From assembly GCA_002110485.1 (NCBI GenBank), contig MOWL01000069.1, positions 992,001 through 1,056,000 of the forward strand: DNA of 64,000 bases. Reading direction: 5' to 3'. The notes beneath the pieces were generated by a model. That model was not told the origin of the DNA, did no database searches, and saw only the letters and a program-made list of their open reading frames with translations. The DNA comes from Emergomyces orientalis. Its lineage: Eukaryota > Ascomycota > Eurotiomycetes > Onygenales > Ajellomycetaceae. Shown one piece after another: positions 11,161 through 23,106 of the stretch (position 1 is the first letter of the stretch; every line of letters begins with the position of its first letter). The translations under genes and the position numbers were made by a program.

Positions 11161-11214
11161 GGATCTCTGCATCCCTTGGTGGATCTGTGCATCCCTTGGT
11201 GGATTTGTGCATCC
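11161..11214. repeat. 20-bp direct repeat, 2.7 copies, upstream of the sulfur permease promoter
   Basis: Unit GGATCTGTGCATCCCTTGGT at 11181-11200. The copy at 11161-11180 differs at one base, and the partial third copy at 11201-11214 differs at one base. The array starts about 46 bases upstream of the TATA box of the minus-strand gene at 9907-11019. The 20-bp period would place each copy on the same helical face. Confidence 0.85.
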
Positions 11215-13852
11215 ATGTATCAGGGCTAGGCCGGAAACTTGCTTCAATGTGAAATACGAAATGAATGTCAACTAGATGCTCTGTTCCTTCTCACTGGGCC
11301 ATGGTGGCAAACCAGAAATATATATATACTTTTTCGTCTGAAGCAAGTAGTTGTTGTTAACTTCTGCCGTAGTGTTTCGATGATCCATGGTACACGGACC
11401 TTCTCTTGGTGAGGCGATTTTTCCCGAGGTCCAGTAACTCTTTAAATTCTGGGCCTCTCTGCTCAGGCCAGCAGGTGGAGGGGCTGATGTAGATCGCATC
11501 TCTCTCAAGAGTTACGCCTGCAACTACTCTGGCAGCTTAAGAGAATAACTGAATGAGGTTTCTCTTAAAGTAGCCTGTTTTGGCGTCCGTTCCCCTTGCT
11601 CTTATCTCAGGAGGCAGATATAATTGGAAACGGGGAGAATTTTAGATAAAGGTCAAACATCCTAAACCCAGAGAATTTGCCGCTCTGTCATTTCAATTGA
11701 TCTCGAGAGTATGAGACATAGCTCAGATGCGCGGGCGAACTGCCATTCAATCAATTGGAAGATGGGTCCGCAAAGACTCCGAGCTTTCATTTTCGGCGAA
11801 CCGGCTGGCTGCCACGTGATTTTGCTCACCCAAGCCAATCCATATTTGTCCAGCTTCGATTATTGTCTTTGCCTTCGTTGGTGTGTTTGTAGACACGATT
11901 ATGGGTCAGTAGTTAATGCGGATACCAATGACGGCTTCGTGGTATTATTATTGGGTTGAAAGAATATTCATTCAATGGCATTGATGCACTCTCTATGCTT
12001 GCTTTTTCCATGCTTATTTTTCCACAAATGCTCTCCTCACAGCTGGCAGAACCAGTGGTCGAATTGGTTCTTAGGTCGATCGAAGGGTTATCGACTGAGG
12101 TGGTCTGAATACTGCTAGCCCATCTTTGAGTGGGAAACGGGCGGTCTGGCTTCTGGCGTTTTCAAACACTCATATATCAGAGGAAGCGGCGAAGTATTGC
12201 AATCGGCGGTACAGCATCGCGTTAAAAGACCAATGGGATATTTGGTCAATCATTCAGCAGACATTGAGCTCTATATTTGACAAAGATAAAAGAAAAACGC
12301 ACTTTTGTAAATGTTCTCCATGCGGACCTACCTCATCCCGTGACGCGCTCAAACCCCCTGGCCAATGTTACGCAGACCATCATATTCCATTTATTTGAGA
12401 ATGGGACTTGGGTTCTTGAGTATTTTCGATACATTACAACCATGTGCCCTTGGCCCCCATGCCTTCGGCTTATCCTCATTATCTCCTCGCCTCTAGATGG
12501 GGAGAAGCGAGGAAATAGGCCTCTGATCATTGGGTTCCTGGAAAACCGAATTCGCATCGACATTTATTGTTTGGAAAAAGAGCTTCTCGAAGTAATCCTG
12601 ATTCCCCAAAGCATCGGCAGCCGCTTGTCCTTAAACAGCTCCCCGAAATATGTTGGAGCTCGGATTTCAAAACGCTAATATCGGAAACCGAGATGGGAAA
12701 AGCGTATTGTTCAGGGTGGGTCATTTGATGGTTCATGTGGCTGATGAATCCGAGTCTCAAATACGCTGTGCATCCCTGTTATCGCAATTCCACCCAATCA
12801 CAAACAAACCGATGATCCTACTCATATTGTAGACAAGCTTCTACCTCGAATTGATTTTCAAGCCAAAATGCGAAGAAAGTTGGAAAATCACGCAGATACG
12901 GGAGAACTACATCGGATATTTAGTAGGATCCAACCTTTCTTTCTTCATATAGATTACGCATGCAACTTTCTCGAATGTATCCGAATTGATTTTGCCAAGT
13001 TAAGAACACATCCAATGCATGGTGATATCTTCAGAAGCTTAGCAGCCAGCGGCATTAGCGCCATTTCAGCACTAAATCCTGTGAGTCAGAGCTTCAAACC
13101 CTCCACCCGCAATAATGAAAACTGTGATTGGCAGCACGTCACTACACCGTTTCTGGGGCCTGACCGCCATGGATGAAGCATTGATGACAGAGTGATCAAT
13201 TCGGACAAGAAGGGGTTGGTCCGGTCTACGCCCTCCGAATAACAGCTGCGACAAGGAATGTCTAATTAGACCAACACCCGGAAAATCGCGGCGCTTGTGG
13301 AACTTCTCCACCTTCCATAGAGCGTTATCGAAGCGGACGCTTGCCTCAAAAAACCTTTTCTGGCTTATCAATCAGCTGCTATTTAAGCTGCCGTTTTGAA
13401 ACGTCAGTCCATACGGGCATGGTGAAGCGCCTATTCGGGGGCTAGTCATACCCGATCTGGGAGGTTAGGGATTACCTAGGTAATATTAGGGCCACCCAAT
13501 GTCTGGAACTTCTCACTTTCCACTTTCTCCTTGGTTGACCTTTACGAACCCCCTCCAAGTGAATACGGAATAAGAATGGCTCATTATGAAAGGGAAACCA
13601 GCGACTCGAATTAGTTTCTGTTGAAGTTGTCATTGGCGTCCAACAATGTTTCCTTTCTTCAGTAATGGGGATATCTTCCCCTTGTCTTTTCAAATACAAC
13701 AACGCCACTTGTTATTGGCGGCTTACACTTTTTCGCTTGCTGCTGGTTTCTCTATCCTAATGACATTTTTGACCCCCACCACGGCTAAAAAGTGCTAGCG
13801 CATATCTCTCTGTGGTGCAAGGCTCCACTTTGCCTACGACTCTGCTGATTGC

Positions 13853-13860
13853 TATAAAAA
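13853..13860 (+). promoter_or_regulatory. TATA box of the ABCC transporter gene
   Basis: TATAAAAA about 240 bases before the ATG at 14094. Transcription would be expected to start near 13880-13900, giving a leader of about 200 nt. Confidence 0.6.
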
Positions 13861-13880
13861 CTGCTTGCGTCTGCAGGGAC

Positions 13881-13975
13881 ATGTACATTCTGTTTCGTTT
13901 TTCTTTGCCCGCCATTTTTCGACGGCCTTCAAAACCCCCCGTCCAGATATTTTTCCCCTCCGTATATTAATGTAA
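13881..13975 (+). promoter_or_regulatory. Two overlapping upstream open reading frames in the ABCC transporter leader
   Basis: A 29-codon frame from ATG 13881 stops at 13968-13970, and its last base is the A of a second ATG followed directly by TAA (13970-13975), a start-stop element. Whether the first uORF is in the mRNA depends on the transcription start, predicted close to 13881-13890. The second is more likely to be transcribed. Such elements can lower translation of the main frame at 14094. Confidence 0.35.
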
Positions 13976-14093
13976 ATTTTGATTACGCCCTTCGTTAAAA
14001 AGGGGCGGTATTGGTATCGCAGGAGAGCGGATTGACGGGAAAGGACACAGGTGGGGAGAAGGGGCAGTGTTTTTCAATCCCATATTGGCCGTC

Positions 14094-17000
14094 ATGATCC
14101 AGCAACAGACCGCTTCTCTTGTTGTAGGGACTTCTGGCCTTATTTTCGTTGCTCTGTGTACAGTTTCTGGTATACTGGCAATAATAGCACGGTTGTCTAT
14201 TCGGAATCGAACCGGATATATCGCTCTTCGGGAACCATATCAGGATCGAGATGGAGCTGCTACGCAAGAGTCTACCCAAAGATTTTCACAGAAGGCTCAC
14301 TGTGTGTCAGTAGCATGTCTTTCGGTTGTTGGACTCCTACTATCGTTGGCACAGGCTGTCTTGTCAACTATTGCGGAGGATCGTTTACCCACGATTGAGC
14401 CATGGCTTCAATTTTCGATATGGGTATGAATGCCTTGCGTTTCCCTGTAATTCATTCCACACGTTCGCACTGACTTGGATTTCTATAGGTTTTCGTTGTA
14501 CTGAACGCAATTGCGCTTTTTGTTGAGCCATCTCCAACTAAAAAATTCACACTCGGACTCTGCATATCGACGTCACTCCTTGCATATATAGCAGTTGTCA
14601 TTGTTCAGACTCTGTTCATTTACCCCAACTCAAATTGGTTCGATTTGAACCACGCCCACAATGCCCTGACGTTGGTGCAGTTTGTGGTTGCCTTCGTCTG
14701 TGCCTGCATCTCGGTCCTTCTTCCCCGCCGGCCGGATGTTTTTTGGAACGGCAAGATTGTGGATGCCCAATATACAACATCTTGGATTGGTCGCTTATCT
14801 TTTAGCTGGTCCAGTGAATTGCTCAAAGACATACGGCGAACTAAAAACTTAGACGTTGAATTCCTTCCTCAGCTAGATTATCCAACTCGCGCCAAATCTC
14901 TCCTCGAATCATTCGATCAGACAAAGCACAAATCTCCCCGTCTCTGGAAGGTGTTGATACATATATATCTTCCACCTCTGCTTCTACAGTTCGTGTTGGT
15001 TATTGTGTCCTCTCTCCTAAGCTTTGCCCCCCAGCTTTGCCTACTTCAAATCCTTCGCGCGCTAGAGGCACGAAGCCATGGCGAATGGAATCCTTCAGAA
15101 GCCTGGGCATTGGTCTTCGCTCTAGGGACGTCGACATTAGTTTATTCCACAATTGAGTCCTGGCTTTTCTGGGTCTCATTCGCGAAGCTATGCATTCCTG
15201 TCTACGAACAGATAGCCGCTGTAGTATTTACGAAATCTATGCGCCGAAAGAATGTGAAAGGCTCTCAATCGTCCAGCAGCACAGACGACCAAGTTTCAGA
15301 CCGAAGCGGCAATCAGCCAATGAAAGACGACTTCGACGATGAAGATGATACTCAGAAGACTAATCAAGGCACTATCAACCTTGTCGCCGTTGACGCAAAA
15401 CGAGTTTCTGATTTTGCCGCTTACAACTATTTCATTCCATCCACCATTATTAAACTTACAATTTCCTTCACATTCTTGGGGTTACTGATTGGTTGGAAAA
15501 GTCTTTGCGCAGGACTTCTGGTCTCTTTTGTAGTGACTCCGGTCAATATTTTCGTTGCAAACAAATACACCGCGGGCCAAAATTCTTTAATGAAACTGCG
15601 TGACCAAAAAATGGCGGTCATAACCGAAGTCCTCCAGGGAATCCGTCAAATTAAATTTTCGGCCCTTGAGAACCAATGGCAACGTAAAATTGGGGGTATA
15701 CGAAAGGCAGAATTAAATGCCCAGTGGGCAGTGTTTCGCTATGACATCGTTCTCATTGGTATTTGGATCTTGGGCCCAGTGATGCTTTCCGCCGTGTCTC
15801 TCGGAGTCTATTATTTGGTATATGGCGAATTATCGGCATCGGTTGCCTTCACTACTGTGTCCATTTTCTCGTCACTGGAGTTAACACTTGCCATTCTCCC
15901 TGAGCTAATAACAGATTTCATCGAATGTTGGGTGAGCGCCGGAAGAATTGAAAAATACTTGAATTCTGCTGAGAAGGATCACAATACGCTTCCCGCTGAT
16001 CATATTTGTTTCGAGAAAGCGACTATTGCTTGGCCGGTTGAGGACCTCGACGAAGCAGACGGCAGATTCAGCCTCCAGAACATCAGTCTAAACTTCCCAC
16101 CCAAAGGTCTCAGCGTTGTTTCTGGAAAAACGGGCTCTGGTAAAAGTTTGCTCATCGCGTCTATCCTTGGCGAATCTGATATACTGGGTGGCGTCGTTCA
16201 CGTTCCAGAAGCTCCACTCCTCGAAGATAGATTTGATGAACTCGCAAACAAAGAAAACTGGATTATCGACTCGGCAATTGCGTACGTGGCTCAAATACCA
16301 TGGATTGAAAATGCCACCATTAAGGATAACATTCTCTTTGGACTTCCGTTCGACTCAGATAGATATCATAAAGTTTTATTCGCTTGCGCTTTAGAGAAAG
16401 ATCTCGATATGTTGCCGGACGGGGAACTCACAGACATTGGTGCAAATGGAATAAATCTCAGTGGAGGTCAGAAATGGAGGATATCATTTGCACGCGCCCT
16501 GTATTCCCGCGCCGGTATTCTTATTATGGATGATTTGTTCAGTGCACTGGATGCCCACACGGGACGGCATCTCCATGTACATGCCTTAACAGGAGAACTT
16601 GGTCAGGGAAGGACACGGATACTAGTCACCCATCATGTGGCGCTATGCCTTGGCGAAACAGATTACTCTGTGTATCTTCAAAATGGCACCGTGGGACACG
16701 CGGGTACTGTGGACGAATTGAGGATAACTGGAGAACTAACGGAGATTCTAGCTGACAAGGCTAATGATGCTGCAAGAAGAAATGATGAAATTGAGGATGA
16801 TCTTGATGGGCTTGGCACGAGCGAAGAAGCTACCTTACAGAAAGTTTTATCCCGTGGATCCCAGGCCCACACCAACACAGTGACAAGTGATGTTACTCTT
16901 AAAAACAAAAAGGCTCCCGCGAAATTCCAGCAAGACGAATGGCGTGAATCTGGCTCGGTTAAAATCGTTCACTATAAAACCTATTTCAAGAGCGGGGGAA

Positions 17001-18988
17001 ACATATGGTATTGGCTTTTCGTTGCTGTGGCATTTTTGGGTTATATTGTGATGACGGTTGGGCGTGTATGTGGAACCCCTACATATTTGGTTTCTTGAAG
17101 ACTTCTGGCCCTTTTCGCTAATTATTTATAGTCATGGTGGATAAGTATTTGGACTCGGTCGTCAAGCGCTTCCACGCCGGAAATGAACCTCTCAGTAATG
17201 AAGCTCATCGTGAACCGGGGCGATTCGGCATCGCAAAATTCTTCCCTTTTGTTCTACTTGGGGATATATGTTGGGCTGTCCCTGATAACATGTATTCTAG
17301 GCCCGTTGAGATACGGCCTCTTCTTCAATGCCTCCATAAACGCTTCTCGAAACCTATTTGATCGGCTTACTTATGCCGTTTTGCGAGCCCCACTTCGCTG
17401 GCTTGATACGATACCTGTTGGGCGGATCCTAAACCGGTTCACAGCTGATTTCAACATGATCGACTCTCGGCTAGGTAGTGATTTTGGCCAAATGCTTTAC
17501 CACATCCTTCAGGTACTTGGCATTATAGCGGCCGGATTACTTGTCTCGCCTATTCTTATCCTGTTTGCCATTGTTCTCCTTGCGATCAGTTTGTACTATT
17601 CGCTGTACTACCTCGATGGCGCTCGAGAGATCAAACGCCTTGAGAGTACCGTAAAGAGCCCAGTATATGAACAATTTGGGACTGCTCTGACCGGATTGTC
17701 AACTATCCGTGCCTTTGGAAAAGTTCCAACGTACATAGATCGAATGTTCACCAAGATCGATCGTCACGCTCAGGCCTACTGGCATTTATGGCTTTTCAAC
17801 AGATGGCTTGGTTTCCGCATGAGCACTATTGGATCGATTTTTGCTGTTATTACTGCAGCCCTTGTCATATCGATGAAGGGCATTGATGCCTCTCTGGCTG
17901 GCTTCGCCCTCAGCTTTGCCATGCAATACACCAACGCGATTGCGTATGCGTTGCGGGAATATACAAACATAGAATTAAACATGAACGCCACGGAAAGGGT
18001 GATTGAATATTCTGAGATTGCCATCGAGCCCCAAGACGGTTTAGATGCTCCTGCTGCCTGGCCTACCGAAGGCAGACTTGAAGTGTCCGACCTCGTGGTT
18101 GCCTATGCCCATGACTTACCTCCAGTCCTCAAAGGCTTGTCGTTCATCGTAGATAAAAATCAGCGCGTTGGGGTTGTGGGCCGTACAGGGGCGGGGAAGT
18201 CGTCATTGACTCTAGCACTTTTCCGCTTCCTGGAAGCTCGCGGGGGAACTATTCACGTCGACGGTATCGATGTATCCAAGATTAAGCTCCACGACCTCAG
18301 AAGTCGCCTTGCCATCATACCTCAGGATCCTGTTCTATTTTCCGGAACCGTTAGGTCGAATCTGGATCCTTTTGAAGAATTCAGCGATACCGAACTTCGC
18401 GACGCTTTAGAACGTGTACACCTTGTCTCCAGCTCCATCAACGAGACTGTCACGTCTACTCAGCCCTGCTCATCCTCATCACCTCCTCAAACAAGCACAG
18501 GATCGACCACCCCAACACTAATCAGTGGAGGATCCAGCTCCACTGCTGCGCCCAAGTCTAACGCAAACATCTTCAGCAATCTAGACTCCACTATTTCCGA
18601 AGGCGGGCTGAATCTTTCGCAGGGCCAGCGACAACTCCTCTGCCTCGCCCGCGCCATCGTTTCGCGACCGAAAATCATGGTCCTCGATGAAGCAACATCG
18701 GCAGTTGATATGGCCACCGACACGCTAATTCAGCGTTCCATCCGCTCTGAGTTTGGGCGCAACTCAACAACATTGCTTGTCATTGCACATCGACTGAGTA
18801 CTATTGCCGATTTTGACCGTATCTTGGTGATGGATGCAGGTAAAGCGGTGGAATTTGGGGCGCCTAAAGATTTGATGCAAATTGATAGTGGGGTGTTTAG
18901 AGGATTGGTGGAGGAAAGTGGAGAGCGGGAGGTACTAAAAAAGATTATACTGGGGGAAATTGAAGCGAATTCTGGAAAGAGGTTTTGA
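14094..18988 (+). CDS. ABCC (MRP-type) full-length ABC transporter
   Basis: Membrane exporter of conjugates or toxic compounds. Exons 14094-14423, 14489-17065 and 17132-18988 give 1587 residues. Order: an N-terminal TMD0 of about five helices; TMD1 (residues about 220-560); NBD1 with Walker A GKTGSGKS near 655, Q-loop VAQIPWIENATI, signature LSGGQ near 767 and Walker B ILIMDD near 786 (Asp where the catalytic Glu normally sits, typical of ABCC NBD1); TMD2 starting SWWISIWT; and NBD2 with GRTGAGKSS near 1318, LSQGQRQLLCLARA near 1464 and IMVLDEATSA near 1484. NBD2 carries a Ser/Thr/Pro-rich insertion of about 45 residues between its Q-loop region and signature. The usual N-terminal extension before the first TMD0 helix is short, so an upstream coding exon cannot be excluded; the frame is open back to 13983 without an ATG. 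The substrate is unknown. Confidence 0.93.
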
Positions 18989-19475
18989 GACTCTAGCCTC
19001 ATACATATATACGTTACATGGATACACCCCTCATCAAATTGACTTGCAACCCTTATCATTCAAGGAGTTCAAGTAGAGGACACATCCACAAGAGGAAAGG
19101 AATATGAAGCAGACGGGCGCATTAAAAATTGATTTTATTCTACTTTTTTTTTTTTTTTTTTTTTTTTTTGCCTTTTCTGCCACGAGCAGTTCATGGAGTT
19201 TTACAAACGGCGGTTTGATCAAATTGGCTTAATTTATATTCGCTCGTAACGCTTCTTAGCACTCTTGATAAGCCCTACGGCTCTCGACATTCATTTACAT
19301 AATAAATATTGTCTTCGATGATGACACTATGAACATCAAACTTATCCGGGAGTTCAGCCTAAGAGAAAGGTGCCTTGGATTCGACTCCGTATCCACTAAT
19401 ACCCACGCAGCCCATAACTGATGGGGGCCAGAAAGCCGAGCTGGTTCCTCCGGTACAATGATGTTCGTTACCTTC
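18989..19475. other. Convergent 3' intergenic region with a 26-base T tract
   Basis: Between the stops of the ABCC transporter (+) and the GMC oxidoreductase (-). An uninterrupted run of 26 T lies at 19144-19169, read as poly(A) on the minus strand. No gene was seen. Confidence 0.6.
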
Positions 19476-21308
19476 TCATGCAAGATTATACTCTTTGATA
19501 AGCTTTTCCGCGCAAGTAGCCCCAGTCACATATGCTGCGGCTTGGATATGCCCGCTAACCAGCACAGGGATGACACTCATATCTGCCACGCGAAGACCGT
19601 CGATGCCCATCAAGCGATAATTGCTATCGACAACAGCATCGGCATCTCCTACCTGGCCCATCTTCGCGGTACATTTCATATGCCAGCTAGACGAGATGTT
19701 CTGCTTCCAGTATTCCAAGAGATCTTCGTCAGAGTCAGACTTGGGCGCTGCTAATTCAGCCAACTTGTCTTTTATGTAAAAAGGATGTTTTGCAATGCGG
19801 AATGCATCACGGAGCGAATCAATTGCTGCGCGACGATCAAATGGATGAGAAAGAAATTTTGGATCCATGCGCAGCGGCTCGTTCGGATCCGAAGATTGCA
19901 ATGTAACCTCGCCACGGGCCTGGGCGTTGTAAAGGAAAACAAGCAGACAGGTATAATCGAGAGCCGCGTCCGGGAAATCTGGGACGAACCAATGGACGGG
20001 GAAATGAGTTAAGATTTCATAATGTGGGACGGTTTCTTTTCGAAGATACTCCTGCTGGTCAGATGGGAGGTCCTGGAACTCTTTCGTTTGGGTAAGTCCG
20101 TCGATCTTGAACCAGCCTACGCCACATTCGCAAGCGAATTTGGACCAGGGGCCAGTGGCGTCGCGCTTCCACTGTTCGAGCGCTTCGTCCATGGCCTTCT
20201 TATCGCCGTAGAAAGCACGACGATCATTGTTGGTGCCGACCACTGTGTTGATGAGTGGCACAAAGTAGTGGTCCCGAAGACCTTGGCCTACGGCAGGGGC
20301 ATCAAGCACGACGGGAATGTTGAATTTTTCCAGCTGCCCCTTTGGGCCAATGCCTGAATGCATCAAAATCTTTGGCGTGTCTAGAGCGCCTGCTGAGAGG
20401 ATGATCTGTTTTGCCAGATCTAATAAAAGTTAATTAGCTGACCGGTGTTTTGTGGGGGTACTAAGTATTTTTAAGAGGTGAGAATCTGGAATCAATATTC
20501 TTACATCGCGTGCCATTTGCCTCTACGCCTACAGCTTTTTTGCCCTCTAAAATGACACGCTGAACAGGTGAGTTAGCGGTTATTGTTAGGTTTTGTGAGC
20601 GGCGTTCCAATAAATCAGTCGCGGTGGATCGCAGACCCTTATATGCCGAATTGATCAGCAAAGACATCCCAATTGGGTTACCAGAGTTGTGGTCTGGGTT
20701 TAAGGGAAATCCGGCCTGCTCAAATATGTCAAGTGTGGGCACGAGATCTCTCTCCCATTCCGCAGCAAATCCGACATGAAGGGGACCCGATGTGCCGTGA
20801 TCGGAAGGATCAGGAGCGGCATATTTTTTATCAACTCCGGCTGGAAGCTCGCCATGGAAGGTCTCTAATTTCTTAAAACGGGCCTGAATGTGTTCCCAGT
20901 TAAAAGCATCATCTCCTACGATTTTTGCCCATTCGTTATAGTCGTCCCGGGCGCCAACGCTGTAGACGCCAAAGTTGATGGTGCTGGAGCCTCCGACCCC
21001 GCGCCCACGAGAGTAATCGAGTTCGCGGTTGTTGCAATATTCTTGGGGTGCAGTCTTATAGCCCCAATTCATATTTTTTTTTTGAAATGTCAACCATCGC
21101 TGTCCGTCGACGCGCAAGTTCCGATCCTCGATTCTATCACCGGCTTCGAGAAGGAGGACTTTCGGACTCCCAGGCGCGTCGGCAAGTCCTGCGGCAACAG
21201 CGCTGCCAGCCGGGCCACCTATTTTCCTGATTTTAGCTCAAACTGTTATCGGGGTATTGGGTTGGTAACCTTACTGCCAACAACGATGAAATCAAAATCA
21301 GATGTCAT
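19476..21308 (-). CDS. GMC-family FAD oxidoreductase (choline dehydrogenase/aryl-alcohol oxidase type)
   Basis: Three minus-strand exons, 21308-21275, 21218-20505 and 20419-19476, encode 563 residues. The first exon is only 34 nt and ends inside the FAD-binding glycine motif; splicing restores VVGSGPAGSAVA (residues 9-20), the Rossmann GxGxxG. Other family marks are LLLEAGD (ribose-binding Glu), GRGVGGSSTINFG (GMC signature 1), SAGALDTPKILMHSGIGP (GMC signature 2), and the C-terminal catalytic pair SSWHMKC (His496) with SGHIQAAA (His540). The usual second residue is His or Asn, so it should be active. No signal peptide is seen, suggesting an intracellular or peroxisomal alcohol oxidase/dehydrogenase, although the end NLA is not a peroxisomal signal. 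The substrate is not predictable. It is convergent with the ABCC transporter. Confidence 0.92.
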
Positions 21309-23106
21309 GGTTTCAACTTCTGCCACCAGGCATTTGTTTTCTTTTTCTTTTGTTGATTTTCTTCAGAAGTTATAAAACTTGGTATGCTTCGACAGTTTGA
21401 TTTCTGAAGGCCAACTGTTGATAGCTAGCCAACGATTAACGGAATGAGGCGTCCACTAGTATCATGTATGCAGCGCCCTGGGAATCTTTGCAGTGAGATT
21501 TCGTGTGGAGAAGAGGAACTTTGAGGGGGGCTTGGTTGGCTGAATTGGGCGGGGTGTTTCGGCTGATCATTGAGGACGGAGCAGAACGGCATCATGGTAA
21601 CGTTACGGCGGTTCCGGCCTGGCTTCACTCTTTGACCAGTAATGGAAGGAGCAAATTCTCCGAATTGCTGCAGCATCATTTTCTTCACACAGCTTCTCAG
21701 GAAGCTGCTCAGTGTGGAGAAATAAAAATAAAATGATCTTCAACACGATAACCTTGAAAATTCAGGGAACGACAAATTGATTTGTCAACTTAAATCCTTG
21801 CCCCTCTGGACACAGATCCATCCATCCCGTCCCTGGGTGGGGTGTGTATCGCCGTTAGCGTCTGAAAGGAGTATTATAATTAGTACTATTATTCTCGTTC
21901 CCAGGGGCCAGGCACCCCAGGCTGGGACACTAGCCAACTCGGTTGCGTTTTAGGAGCGGGCGAACTCAGCGGAGCTCCGACTCGGCAGTTAGCCCTAACC
22001 CTAATTGCAATGGCTTGTCGAGAGGATAACGTGCTGCACTTGCATGCACCTAATCGCAGCCACACAAAGCCACCTTCTTCTTATTTTAACATGGCAAGAC
22101 AGACGGATGAAGGAATTTATATCCGGAACGATCGATAATTGCGAGGGGCGAAGGCTGGGGTATTATTATGGTGTTGTCGGCCAAACCAACTTGCGGAGTG
22201 TGAGTGAACAACGCTAACAAAGCTGTCTCCCTCCCCAGACGAGGATCTCCATTTTCAGGGGTACTAAAGCCCATACCAAAAGGCCGTTCTCTCATACGGA
22301 GGACGATTGTTTAGTAAATCCAGTGCTTTTTCAGATTAGTTGATGATTGCCAATACATTTGTTACAGAGACTGGCGAATAAGTGGTCAATTGACCTAACT
22401 AAAGCTCAAGCCTGGACCTGTTTGAAGCCGAACGGTGCTCGTGCAGCAGGAAGCCTGATCAAGGCTTGAAGACCGAAGACCGAGGTGTCCTTGGTGCTTG
22501 TTAAGTCCACACTGGTCTTATTTTTTATTTTTATTTTTATTTGTATTTTTATTTTTTGACAGTAGTGTGGCACTAACTGGTTGGGCCTTTTGCCTCGACT
22601 ACATCATTGGTTCATCTACCTTATATCACTGTCAAACGTTTCCCCATCGTCCGAGGAGGGAATGATGATTGGTTTGATTCTTGATCCCTTCAAGCGGAGA
22701 TGGAGCCTGTGAAGAATGCTTGCTCTTAATTTTTTGAGCCAACAAAAGCGCTAACTTACGTTAATTCAAAATAATCCTTGTGCGACTTGTTTCACAGCCT
22801 TCGCAGAAGCCATGACAGACGCTAACAAGCCCTGAGAGCGCTAACCATTTGTTGATCATGTATTGCGAAGAACTATGAAATTCCGAGTACCCAGAAGCAC
22901 CAATTTAGCATGGTGATTATCGAAACTCTACTTCCTATACGAAAGCCAGGAGAGAGATCAGCAAATTTTCCTTCTCGTTCGAAAACACCAGAATGTGACA
23001 ACCCACGAGCAGAACTTTCATCAATCTATATAAGGCCCCGATTGTTCTCGTCAAATTATGCGTGAGAGCTGTTTCGTGGGGTTGACTATTTAGCAAAAGA
23101 ATAAAA
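21309..23106. other. Divergent intergenic region, about 1.8 kb
   Basis: Between the starts of the GMC gene (-) and the Pth11-like gene (+). Contains a TTTTTA-type low-complexity run at about 22517-22556 and a single CCCTAACCCTAA at about 21993-22004, which is too short to be a telomeric tract. No coding exon was recognised. Confidence 0.55.
23027..23034 (+). promoter_or_regulatory. TATA box of the Pth11-like gene
   Basis: TATATAAG 73 bases before the ATG at 23107, at a normal fungal core-promoter distance from the start. Confidence 0.6.

Larger units (their letters stand above)
11215..14093. other. Gene-poor region, about 2.9 kb
   Basis: Lies between the divergent starts of the sulfur permease and the ABC transporter. 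Open frames up to 133 codons occur, but none has recognisable motifs or splice continuity. A minus-strand frame at 13072-13371 has faint likeness to part of an NRPS condensation domain but is not convincing. The last 250 bases are the ABC transporter promoter and leader. No terminal repeats or transposase fragments were found. Confidence 0.5.

Noticed and set aside
13072..13371. Minus-strand frame with faint likeness to an NRPS condensation-domain segment (RIDHSVINASSMAV)
   Set aside because: Only about 15 residues look similar, the active-site HHxxxDG is absent and nothing else of an NRPS lies around it. Chance cannot be excluded.
19144..19169. T26 tract considered as the poly(A) tail of a retroposed element
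   Set aside because: No adjacent coding remnant or target-site duplication was seen.
21993..22004. Telomere-like CCCTAACCCTAA
   Set aside because: Two copies only; not a telomere or a meaningful interstitial tract.
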